From Reticulitermes speratus (Eukaryota; Arthropoda; Insecta; Blattodea; Rhinotermitidae): a stretch of DNA of 64,000 nucleotides. Location: assembly GCA_021186555.1 (NCBI GenBank), contig JAJKFL010000005.1, forward strand, positions 55,028,635-55,092,634, in the 5' to 3' direction. Numbering within the stretch: the first letter of the stretch is position 1; the number at the start of each line of letters is the position of its first letter. Below, one piece after another: positions 24,636 to 36,600 of the stretch. The notes below the pieces were generated by a model, which was given only the letters and a program-made list of their open reading frames with translations, was not told the DNA's origin and did not search any database. The translations under genes were made by a program, and so were the position numbers.

Positions 24636-26987
24636 ACTGACTCCTTGACAGGGCAACCTTTAGCGTAGACACGTTAGCACCTGAGCTACAAAACACTGAC
24701 TCCTTGACAGGGCAACCTTTAGCGTAGACACGTTAGCACCTGAGCTACAAAACACTGACTCCTTGACAGGGCAACCTTTAGCGTAGACACGTTAGCACCT
24801 GAGCTACAAAACGCTGACTCCTTGACAGGGCAACCTTTAGCGTAGACACGTTAGCACCTGAGCTACAAAACACTGACTCCTTGACAGGGCAACCTTTAGC
24901 GTAGACACGTTAGCACCTGAGCTACAAAACACTGACTCCTTGACAGGGCAACCTTTAGCGTAGACACGTTAGCACCTGAGCTACCCTAGCTACAAAACAC
25001 TGACTCCTTGACAGGGCAGCCTGTAGCGTAGACACGTTAGCACCTGAGCTACAAAACACTGACTCCTTGACAGGGCAACCTTTAGCGTAGACACGTTAGC
25101 ACCTGAGCTACAAAACACTGACTCCTTGACAGGGCAAACCTTTAGCGTAGACACGTTAGCACCTGAGCTACAAAACACTGACTCCTTGACAGGGCAACCT
25201 TTAGCGTAGACACGTTAGCACCTGAGCTACAAAGCACTGACTCCTTGACAGGGCAACTTTACTTAGACACGTTAGCAACGCAAGAACTAACCGTGCTACC
25301 ACAACCACACCAGACAGGGCCAGTCTGTAAGCAAGCAACAACGTTAGTCACCTGACCTAACCCATTAGCTACAAACACTGATCCCTTGACAGTATAGCTG
25401 TAGCGTAAACACGCTAGCACCTGAGCCAAGGAAAATACTGACTCCTTGACCGGGCAACCTTAGGTAGTCACGCAAGCACCTGAGCTTACCCCTAGTACAA
25501 AACACTGACTCCTTGTATAGGCAGCCTGTAGCGTAGAGCCGTTAGCACCTGAGCTACAAACACTGCCACTCCATTGACACGGGTCACTTAGCGTAACCAC
25601 TAGCACCGAGCTAAAAACACTGACTCCATTGAAAACGCGCAGCATAAGCGTAGACACGTTAGAATGAGCTACACTAGTACAAAACCATGGACTCCTTGAC
25701 AGGTGCAGCCTGTTAGCGTAGACACGTTAGCACCTGAGCTACAAAAACACTGACTCCTTGACAGGGCAACCTTTAGCGTAGACACGTTAGCACCTGAGCT
25801 ACAAAGCACTGACTCCTTGACAGGGCAACCTTTAGCGTAGACACGTTAGCACCTGAGCTACCGTAGCTACAAAACACTACTCCTTGACAGGGCAGCCTGT
25901 AGCGTAGACACGTTAGCACCTGAGCACCTGCTACAAAACACTGACTCCTTGACAGGGCAAGCCTTAGCGTAGACACGTTAGCACCTGAGCTACAAAACAC
26001 TGACTCCTTGACAGGGCAACCTTTAGCGTAGACACGTTAGCACCTGAGCTACAAAAACACTGACTCCTTGACAGGGCACCTTTAGCGTAGACACGTTAGC
26101 ACCTGAGCTACAAAACACTGACTCCTTGACAGGGCAACCTTTAGCGTAGACACGTTAGCACCTGAGCTACAAAACACTGACTCCTTGACAGGGCAACCTT
26201 TAGCGTAGACACGTTAGCACCTGAGCTACCCTAGCTACAAAACACACTCCTTGACAGGGCAGCCTGTAGCGTAGACACGTTAGCACCTGAGCTACCAGCT
26301 AAAACACTGACTCCTTGACAGGGCAGCCTTAGCGTAGACACGTTAGCACCTGAGCTACAAAAACTGACTCCTTGACAGGGCAACCTTTAGCGTAGACACG
26401 TTACGACTACCCTAGCTACAAAACACTGACTCCTTGACAGGGCAACCTTAGCGTAGACACGTTAGCACCTGAGCTACAAAACACTGACTCCTTGACAGGG
26501 CAACCTTTAGCGTAGACACGTTAGCACCTGAGCTACCAAAAACACTGACTCCTTGACAGGGCAGCCTGTAGCGTAGACACGTTAGCACCTGAGTACCTAG
26601 CTACAAAACACTGACTCCTTGACAGGGCAACCTTTAGCGTAGACACGTTAGCACCTGAGCTACAAAACACTGACTCCTTGACAGGGCAACCTTTAGCGTA
26701 GACACGTTAGCACCTGAGCTACAAAGCACTGACTCCTTGACAGGGCAACCTTTAGCGTAGACACGTTAGCACCTGAGCTACCGTAGCTACAAAACACACT
26801 CCTTGACAGGGCAGCCTGTAGCGTAGACACGTTAGCACCTGAGCTACCCTAGCTACAAAACACTGACTCCTTGACAGGGCAACCTTTAGCGTAGACACGT
26901 TAGCACCTGAGCTACAAAACACTGACTCCTAGACAGTCCAGCCTGTAGCGTAGACACGTTAGCACCTGAGCTACCCTAGCTACAAAC
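24636..26987. repeat. 59-bp tandem array, about 40 copies
   Basis: Unit with CTGACTCCTTGACAGGGCAA, CGTAGACACGTTAGCACCTG, AGCTACAAAA. A second unit type, with CAGCCTGTAG instead of CAACCTTTAG, usually follows an extra CCTAGCTAC or CGTAGCTAC, so the two changes are linked and mark a higher-order repeat. 25255-25690 is strongly degraded. Confidence 0.96.
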
Positions 26988-27382
26988 TCGTTTTAAAACA
27001 AAACTCAATGTTACAAGCTCAATACATACAATTATGTGTCACCACAATAACACACAACTGTCATCTAGTGTGACATAAATACTCATTGTCTCAAGTTTCC
27101 ACACGGTTTGCAGTCTTACCAACCTCCTCTATTCACACGATGAATTACCTCACATACAGACTTCTTTTTACGCACTGACAAGGTTAGATTAAGGAAGCAC
27201 AAACCAACGTTCAACTGGCTGGACCTAAAAGAAATTACACCTGCTGAATAAGGACAAGAGGAACTGTCTTTACATTACTTTACCGCATTTTGAATCATCA
27301 AGTTTGCTTTAAGTTAGTCAAACCAACCAATGCACTACAGTCACTAACAAAGTATATTTTCCATCTTGTGATTCTTTGGTCT
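26988..27382. other. Non-coding spacer
   Basis: No gene or known repeat recognised between the 59-bp array and the motif at 27388. Confidence 0.35.
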
Positions 27383-27440
27383 GCCCCCTGAAGATGCAAC
27401 TTAGTTGCCGGAACATATGTACGTTGCCTGTCTTGTTGAT
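27383..27440 (+). mobile_element. Fragment with hammerhead-like core
   Basis: CCCCCTGAAGA, T, stem GCAAC-TTA-GTTGC, then CGGAAC instead of GAAAC, so a decayed copy. Followed by TACGTTGCCTGTCTTGTTG, which also occurs in the inverted arm at 21383. Confidence 0.5.
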
Positions 27441-27842
27441 TTAGAGTACCCTTAAATGCATTCATGACGATGCAGTGCACTGTGGCTGGACGCACGTCAA
27501 GAACTAAAAGTCCGTACAGCGCATCGAGGACAGAATTGAAGGGGATGTCATGGCAGTCGTTTGAATGACGGGTGTGTTTCGGGTTTGCACACCATTCGGT
27601 GTGTTTGGTTCTTGCAACATGACAGAGGAACACGCTGCCTCCATGTTCAAGGCGACTGGATTAGTACTGGCGGATGCTGAGGTAATGCGTCGAAAAACGT
27701 CATTACATGGGACGGTTTGGAGGAAATATGGCCAATGACAGCCATGGAAAGGCAAAGACGGAACTGTAAGAAACTGAAACAAAACGGAGCGGCATACAAA
27801 CTGCAGGCTGCTGAGATGGGATTGACGGGAACGACTGGACAA

Positions 27843-28395
27843 ACCTGGAGACAGTAACAGAGGACTGGATGGAATTCACTGGACTGGACAAACCTGGAGA
27901 CAGTAACAGGGGACTGGATGGAATTCACTGGACTGGACAAACCTGGAGACAGTAACAGGGACTGGATGAATTCACTGGACTGGACAAACCTGGAGACAGT
28001 AACAGGGGACTGGATGGAATTCACTGGACTGGACAAACCTGGAGACAGTAACGGAGGACTGGATGGAATTCACTGGACTGGACAAACCTGGAGACAGTAA
28101 CGGAGGACTGGATGGAATTCACTGAACTGGACAAACCTGGAGACAGTAACAGGGACTGGATGGAATTCACTGGACTGGATAAACCTGAAGACAGTAACAG
28201 AGGACTGGATGGAATTCACTGGACTGGACAAACCTGAAGACAGTAACAGAGGACTGGATGGAATTCACTGGACTGGACAAAACTGGAGACAGTAACAGAG
28301 GACTGGACTGGATGGAATTCACTGGACTGGACAAACCTGGAGACAGTAACAGAGGACTGGATGGAATTCACTGGACTGGACAAACCTGGAGATGT
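27843..28395. repeat. 49-bp tandem array, about 11 copies
   Basis: Unit ACTGGACTGGACAAACCTGG + AGACAGTAACAGGGGACTGG + ATGGAATTC. Minor variants (CGGAGG, AGAGG). The unit's short inner word CAGTAACAG(G)G also occurs in the 29-bp array at the left edge, probably by chance. Confidence 0.95.
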
Positions 28396-29032
28396 GCAAG
28401 ACAGTAACAGACAAATGGATGGTATACGGTCTTCTGATGTATTTGATCTGAATTCACACCATTACACCAGAATGTCTTAAGTCTGATGTCACCTCCTCAC
28501 AAAATCCACAGACACATAACACATCTCTCACAGCACAAATTACGTCTTTACAAACTTTCACATTTACACAGATGACCACAATGGTCGATTAACAAGCGGT
28601 ATTCTGTGATTGAGCAAATCTCTGCAAGACAGCACCAGCCACATTTCTCTTGCACAAAGCACCCAGACTGGTTCTGGGGCCTACCCAGCTTCCCATTCGA
28701 CAGATGCCGGGGCTCTTTCCCCAAGAGTAAAGCAGCTAGTGTATGAAGCTGACCACTCACTTCCAACAAGAACCAAAATTAATAATGGATGGAGCTATAC
28801 CTCCATATACAGTAGCCATATATGAAGCACGTGAAACTGAAATCCATTGACAGATGCTCATACGTAAAGGTAATGTAAGTTACAAAAAAAAAATCATCAC
28901 TAACTTGATATTATATATATTGTGTGCAACAGATATGCACGATGATACTTATTACCGACTAACTGCACTAGGTAACATACATAAGAGAGCAGAAACATGT
29001 CAGAGTAACAATCTTACATATGTTAACAAGTG
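28396..29032. other. 3' flank region with diverged SINE-A
   Basis: 28665-28810 matches SINE-A in plus sense (TGGTTCTGGGGCCTACCCAG, GGATGGAGCTATACCTCC) at low identity. The rest is unassigned. Confidence 0.5.
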
Positions 29033-29317
29033 TGGGCCGCGATAGCTCAGTCGGTATGGCGACTCACTATGAGCTGGACGGGCTGGGGATAGAATCCCGG
29101 TGGGGGCGAGATTTTCAGCACCCATCCAGACCGGCCCTGGGGCCTACCCAGCCTCCTGTACAATGGGTACCGGGTCATTCCCGGGGTAAAGCGGCCGGGG
29201 CGTGGCGTTGACCACCCACTCCCATCTAGCGCCGAGGTTAAAGAAAGAGTAGAGCTATACCTCTACTCGCCCTCAAGGCCTTCATGGCCTGTTCTAGGGT
29301 GAACTTTACCTTTTGTT
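29033..29317 (+). mobile_element. SINE-A, full length with tRNA-like head
   Basis: Head GGGCCGCGATAGCTCAGTCG (A box) and GATAGAATCCCGGTGGGG (B-box region), then the body ending CTAGGGTGAACTTTACC. Flanked by TGTTAACAAG and TGTTAACTAG, a probable target duplication. A tRNA-derived SINE, not a tRNA gene. Confidence 0.9.
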
Positions 29318-30294
29318 AACTAGTACAGTTTGTTGGCAACAAATATAATCTCACTGCACTGGCATTAGCACAGCAGTCCCATTGACGCACATGTCAGCAT
29401 ATCCCATCTGTAAAGAATTCTCAGGGCTGCTGCCTAAACCACTGCACCACAGCCCCGTGCACACTGTCGCCGACATAATGTACGGCTTTTGAGCTTTCTT
29501 TCATGGTCCAAAGACGTGAAAAACATGTAGTGATACGTTCACGCTGTACGCAGGGCGTTTGAGTGCCTCCGATTACATGGCATTCAGTTAGTCATGCACT
29601 CACGTGAGACACACAGGGATGGCACTGTCATGCGGCAGTACGATGCTACCAACATGTCTACCAAGACCGTCGTTCTCGATCTTGGCATGCGGTTTTTGAA
29701 GCATACGCCAGCAACGGTTTGCACCGACCGCGTCATTACGTGATCTGTCCAGAAGCAGAGGTTCCTCGACGTCCATGCGGTAATGCGTGGACGGATTCAC
29801 CACCTGGTATGCCATCATTAAGCAGCGCTGTAACGCCATTTGTACTAGCTACTCTCACGTCACTGTGCTGTTCTATAAAAATGTCTGCCAGTGTGTTTAC
29901 TGAGTCAAACATGCAGCTGCGTCTTCTGCCCTGCCGCAGCAGTGCCATCAATCGGTTTCAGTTGCACGTACCTCATAAAATAAAAAGAAGAGGCTTCCGG
30001 AAAGATCGCACGCCCTCCTAGGAACCAATATCAACATACCAACCAGCAGACGGTTCTGAGCAACAACCAGGACCTGTCAAAATGATTCCAACTGTTCATA
30101 CTTCTGCAATGTCATAATCACCAGAAACATCAATGGCACAAATGGGCACTGTCTGCACATACAACAGGAATGATTAAATTCTTTTACAAAACGTATCAAT
30201 ACCAACGAACATCAGTAAAGATTAGTCTTCTCAGAAGACAAAAACGTTAACACTCGCCACCATGAGAACCAAAAATCTCAACCTCACTAACAAT
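29318..30294. other. Downstream flank of ESS2
   Basis: No gene recognised. Open frames at 29600-30021 overlap on both strands and do not resemble a known family. Confidence 0.35.
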
Positions 30295-30613
30295 TCAAAA
30301 GAAATCAGCTGCTCTTGGTCTTTTAGGAAGATTCAAAAGATTGTCTGTGATATTAAGATTCGGCGTGGTTATCCGATTTCTCCTCACACCGCTATTCTTC
30401 CCTGGGGTTGGAGTTTTAGCAGAACTGGGCGTAAGATGAGACGGAGCCTGTCCGCTACGGATACTATGATGAGGATTGGGACTGTATGATGCTAGCAACG
30501 CCAAGTCACTACCTATACGACGTCGCAGCTGCGTTGATGCTAAGCGTCGAGCAGCGGGTGACATGGAGTTCAGGCGGTCCAAAGATGTTCCACTACCTGG
30601 ACGAGGAGAAGGC
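30295..30613 (-). CDS. Ess2: ESS2 terminal coding exon 8
   Basis: 319 nt. Completes Thr, then PSPRPGSGTSLDRL, SMSPAARRLA, a Ser/Thr-Pro-rich section and the conserved end ITDNLLNLPKRPRAADFF with TGA at 30297-30295. Acceptor TTGTCAG. I saw no convincing polyadenylation signal directly after it. Confidence 0.95.
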
Positions 30614-33600
30614 CTGACAACGCAAAAGTTTAGAGTAATTACCGTGCAATATTGTAAACCACAACAGATGCAGTATCATATTTCACTTAATACGAATAAT
30701 GCAGTGAATAATTACATGCATAGCAACAGTTCAGTAACACACTAAAGTACTCATTTGAGCAAAGCAGATGTATCATAGATATTTTAACAGAAACGTGCAG
30801 AATGGGGAAGTGCGGACACCATAACTATTATAGTGCCTAGGCCACGGGCTGGACGACTCAGAGCGCAATTCCCAGTAATGACAAGAGTCCTTTCTTCTTT
30901 GAAACATCTAGACCGGCTCTGGCCACACCCCAGCCTCCTATCACATGAGGTAACGTGGCCGGAGCATAAAGCTCACCATCTACAGCTACCGTTAAGAATG
31001 ATGGTAGCTACACCTCCAATCCCCCCATATGCCTTCACGATACGTGCACGGACATCTCTACCTTTTTAAACGCAGAATATACAGTCAATTGCAAGTTCTG
31101 TTATTTGTGTACTGAATATCTGGGTTTTGTTACCAGACAATTGTTTATATACCATATTTAACCAAATGTAACATGAACCTCCTTCACAGTCTTAAATTTT
31201 CAAGAAAAAACATACAAAGAAAGTGTTCAACTTTGCGCTCAAATATAACGCAACCTCCCATTTTTCAGATAACGAATTACAACATATTTTCACTTCATAC
31301 TGACATAAACAGGATATATCCAAACATTTGATCAAGTCACATTCTTAGAATAAAAAATAAATGCCCTCTGCCATCAGCAACCACTTCAACCAGCCACCTA
31401 CTACCAGCAGTCTGTCTGTCTGACACGCTAGCAGTCAGTCGACACTCACTTTGCCTCAACAAAGGCCCTACAGTTAACAGTGCATGATACAGTCCAGTTA
31501 AAAATACTGCAGAGCCACAGTTAACAGTGCATGATACAGTCCAGTTAAAAATACTGCAGAGCGGGCTGTCATCAGTTGTTAGACAGCAATCCAGCTTTGA
31601 GTGGGTTTGAACATTCCAGGAGCTGGCTCTGCTTGCTGTCCAGCCTGTACATCCCACAGAAGGCAATAATCACTGAAGCCTTCCACAGTCCTGGAATATG
31701 TGTTTTCTAGTCACCTGCCAACTTCAAACCGTAGGTCTACTTACGTTGCCAATTGCTTCCGTGCTGCCTCTATGGCTTTCAACTTCCTGTCCCTGTGACG
31801 TTCTCCTGCCTTCTCTGCTAATGCTAAAGCCAGTTTCTCTCTCCTAGGTGGTTCTGGTATCCGGAACGAAGGTCCCTGCAGTGTGGTATGAACTGGTGTG
31901 TCACCCCCATCAAGACGAAACGGCGTTCCCTCAATTTCACCCCACGTCATCAGCGGGGATTCATTAACACCTGCAATAGGCAGCAACTCACAATGTGGAA
32001 TTTTATTTTTATATGTTAATCAAAACTGGTTCATTAAAACTAAGCACTAGTTCAAATAACAACAGCACCAGCACTGCGGCACACACAGCCTCCTGCTCAA
32101 TGGGTAACAGGGCTTCTGTTACCAGGAGGTAAAGCAGGCAACTACCCTCCGTCTAGTGCCGAGCTTGAGGTAACGGTAAAGTTCACTCTAGAACAGGCCA
32201 TGAAGGCCCAGAGGGGGAGTAAAGGTATAGCTCTACTCTTTCTTTAACCTCAGCACTAGATGGGGGTGGGTGGTAAATGCCACGCCCCAGCCGCTTTACC
32301 TCTGGGAAAGAGACCCGGTACCCATTGTACAGGAGGCTGAGTCTGGTCTGGACGGGTGCTGAAAATCTTGCCCCCCACCGGGATTCAATCCCCGGATCAA
32401 TCAGCTCGTAGCGAGTCGCTATACTGACTACGCTATCCCGGCCCACGCCGAGCTTAAGAATGAGTGCAATTATACCCCTGCTCCCCCTGCATGCACAGGG
32501 ACACAACTTTATCTTTACATTTCTCTTCAGATGGAGAGTGACATATACTGTGTACAATCATTCATTCCAACTATTAAACAACTATTCCTGTTTAGGCATG
32601 TACATGTGGTGTTAGGCTTTATATCGGTAGTCTCCTTTCCAGCCTTTATTTGAACTAAAAAACTACATTTCATCTTAAGTTCACAACTAAAGAAAACTGC
32701 ATATACAAGCAAACCTAATTTACCAATTTCTGAGAAAACAGATTACACGGTGAAATCTGTGGTCTTCTGGGTAATTACATGGCGTCGTGTGGTAATTATT
32801 TACCTACGTTTCGGGACAACGTATCGGTACCATCTTCACGGGTCAAGATTCCAAGAATCTTGACCCGTGAAGATGGGACTGACACGTTGTCATGAAACGT
32901 CGGTAAATAATTACCACACGATGCCGTGTAATTACCCAGAAGACCACAGATATCATCAACATTGTGGTGTAAGCCTGAAATCAAGATTAGACGGTGTCAT
33001 AAGTGAGTTGACCACAACATAATTTTTCACTGCAATAAAAACATCAAATGAAATCAAACTAACTTCAAACACTGCCTTTTCAGCACAAAATACCTCACAC
33101 CTGTTTACTGCACATACCTGGAGCAGGTGACGGAGTTGTCACAAAGCTAAATCCATTAACTCTTGGAGTCTCGTTGTGTATCAGCTCTTTGCCATCCACG
33201 CCTATCTTCCCTTCTAATGTCTGCGCCTGAGACTGTGCCAGGAGGTGTATCGTCTCCTTGTTGTGCTGCTCATCGAACGGATTTCTTGTGAGGCGCGTGT
33301 TCGAATGGAGAATAACTCGTCTCCGACTTGCCATCTCTACTTCCTCTTCAGGAGTCAATGCAACACCTGTACACAGTTATACAGAATTTGTAAACAGCTA
33401 AACAGATAACACAGGACTCGACAGCTTATCCTCTCGTGTGTAAGACAAGCGATTTAAAAACACTTGTGATGTGAGCTACCTATGCAAGATTTGGGGTTCT
33501 CACAGTGGTGGTACTGAGGATTCAAGTCTTGTGGGATGTGACACCATATTGTTCGATGCAAAATTCCTGGTATTTCAAAGGATCATATCTTCAATATCTT

Positions 33601-36600
33601 CAAGACTGTTTGCCCTTGAAAAATGAAGATGACCAATCCTTTGAAATAAGGGAAGTCACTCCACCACTGACACAGCAATACATCCCAGAAGACATGAATC
33701 TTCAGCCACTGTTAACTTCATAGGTAAAGGTAAAGGTCAACCTAGAACAGGCCATGAAGGCCCAGAGGGGAAGTATAGGTATAGCTCTACTCTTTCTTTA
33801 ACCTTGGCAGTAAATGGGGGTGGGTGGTATACGCCACGCCTCGGCCGCTTTACCCCCTGGGAATGACCCGGTACCCATTGTACAGGAGGCTAGGTAGGCC
33901 CAAGGGCCGGTCTGGACGGGTGCTGAAAATCTCGTCCCCACTGGGATTCGATCCCCGGATCGTCCACCTCATAGAGAGTCGCTATACTGACTGAGCTATC
34001 GCGGCCCAGGTCAACTTCATATAATGGTTATACTCCACCTTGCCTCTTCTGACACAGCCAGTCACCTAACACCCTCCTTATTGTAATAACAATAACCGAT
34101 AAGTTATTGTAATTAGTGTTGTTAAGTTTGGACAAAGCTATTGTGGACACACATACACTAGTATTGTAAATGGCATTAAAGCTTATATCTAAACCTGCAG
34201 AACAAATAACTACACTACACTAACAACATCTATCAGAATTTTTTTTTTAAATTCCACGTCCACGTACTACACGAGTTCTTAAATTACGTTAAGCCTTACC
34301 ATCAGGGACGTACATGATGTAGTTCTTGTTGCGGTATCCCCAAGTATCCACCATCAGTGGCCTCTCCTCGTTACTTGCTTGCTCTTCAATGGAAGGTAGC
34401 AGCATCATCTGCTTCTGTTCTTCCTTGGAATCTCCTCGGCTTTATACAACCACCCAAACTGCAACAAAGAATGTGCATTAGCTCAATGCAGAGGGGAAAG
34501 AAAGCAATGTTGTCCCCCCCTACACGCAATGAAAGCAGATAGGGAGTGGAGCTACAGCCGCACTCATTCTTAACCTTAACACTAGATGCAGGTGAGTGAT
34601 CAGGCTCACATCCCAGCCATTTTAACCCCAGGTGAAATAACCCCCGATAACCATTGAATAAAAAGATGGGTAGCCCCAAAAGCCAGTCCGGATGTTTTGC
34701 AGAACAGAAAAATCTCTTCCATTCTATAAGGTTCTGACGTGTATAATATAACTGAGAACTATATTTACTTTGACTTTGATCCATGTACGGATAAAATATA
34801 AATTATATATAAAATCATATTTATATATTTTATATTTTATCCGGACGATGGATAGAGACCAGAAGACGATTAGTTCTCAGAAAAATCTCTTGCCTCTGCT
34901 GGGATTCAAACCCTATACCGTCCAGCTGATAGCCATCACTATACCAACTTGGCTACCATGACTCCCACTGCAGTGTATGCTGTTTTCACTATTGTAAACT
35001 CTATTACCAGATGACGTCCACAGAAGAACAGACAACGACTAGTTGAACATATTTTCTGGCAGTCTAACATACTTGTGTCATTGCAGCTCCCTTCTCCTCA
35101 AGCCAGGCCTGTAACCATCCATTATTACTGCGCGCTACCATTCAACATATTTTCCATGGCATTCATAAACAAATGCTGTGCTGATGGCTCTCCATTCTTG
35201 CTCTGCACACTGAGCATTCCACTCTTCTATGATGTGACACTGTGTCACAGGGTGAGTGGTTCCTGACGTTTTGAAGGTTGTGATGCCTTCATCCCCTTTA
35301 TTGGTATCTCCACCTTGCCGTGGTAGAGGGGCTTGGGAGTTCCAGTGGCCCTGAGAGCTAAGCTGGCAGTAACATTGCTACCAGTACGGTCTCACACCGA
35401 CAGATCAAGAGGGTAGGAACCAGATGAAGAACAATATCAAGAAATGTGTGTTAGATACTACGAGCGATTTGGTTGGAAAAGTCGAGAGGAGAGCAAGAAA
35501 GCCATGGATCACACAGGAGATGATCAGTAAAATGGATGAACGAAGGAAATGGAAGAATGTCAACAATGAAGAAGGAAGGAAGAACTACAGAAGACTGAGG
35601 AATGAATGAAAAGAGCACGGACAATGCACGAAGGAATATGCTGAAAGTGTAAGCGACGAATCATAGAATTCAAAGAACAGAACGTATGACTACTGTAAAT
35701 TAAGAGAAGGAACTAGTGAAAAAAACCTGGGATCAAAACATTGGCATTGAAGACTCTAAGGAATACTAATGTCAAGACGAGTACTGCAAATGGAGAATTA
35801 ATACAGAGCTCTTATCGAGCTTGACAAGCACTCAAACCTGAAGCTATAGATGAGACAAAAAGCCTTATATTTGCAATGAAGTGAAACACGTCTATCAAGG
35901 ATATGGGATAAGAAGCTCAGAATGTGATTACCTGTATTACATGAAATTTTGGGAAAGTGGTCTAAGCTAAATGAACACAGATGGATCAACAACATATATT
36001 ACTGGAGTGGGCCAGAGATTTCATTAGTTACAATGATTGCCTTAAAAAAAGCCCAAGCTACAATGCAAGTGACCATTCGCACAACTAGAATCATCCCACA
36101 TACAGCAAAGATAGTACGAGGGTACTTTAAGAAGGATTAAAGAAGACTGACATGCAATTGGGAAGCGAGAAACAATAAACCAGAACGAACTTGACTAGTA
36201 GATTGTGCTGCTTCATAGACAGCAGAAACAATTAACCTGTCAAAGACCAATTAATGCAGATCCTAAGAATTGGATACTGCGCAAGAAGATTGATCACAAA
36301 TTGTACATGGAACAGTGTCCCAAATATTCTGACCAAAGGGACACGAGAAATGTGAAGATTGATGAGGAGTTAGACAAGTTTTGTTTATTTCGCCGATTCT
36401 GTTAACTTACAAGCGGCATCTGAAGGATTTGGAACATTCAAAATCTGAACCACAGTAATTGCACTGTGAAAATTCGCAATGACCATTGCAACATGGCATA
36501 GGAAGAAAAGATGTACAGCATGATGATAGACTAATAATTTGAAGCACCTATGGATGAAATGAATGTGAAAAAACTAAGTTAAGGAATCCCCAAGGCAACC

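Noticed and set aside
24636-26987. CRISPR-like array
   Set aside because: Units are contiguous with no unique spacers, and the sequence is eukaryotic.
29033-29110. tRNA gene
   Set aside because: A and B boxes are present, but the same head with the same 200-bp body recurs many times with target duplications, so it is a SINE.
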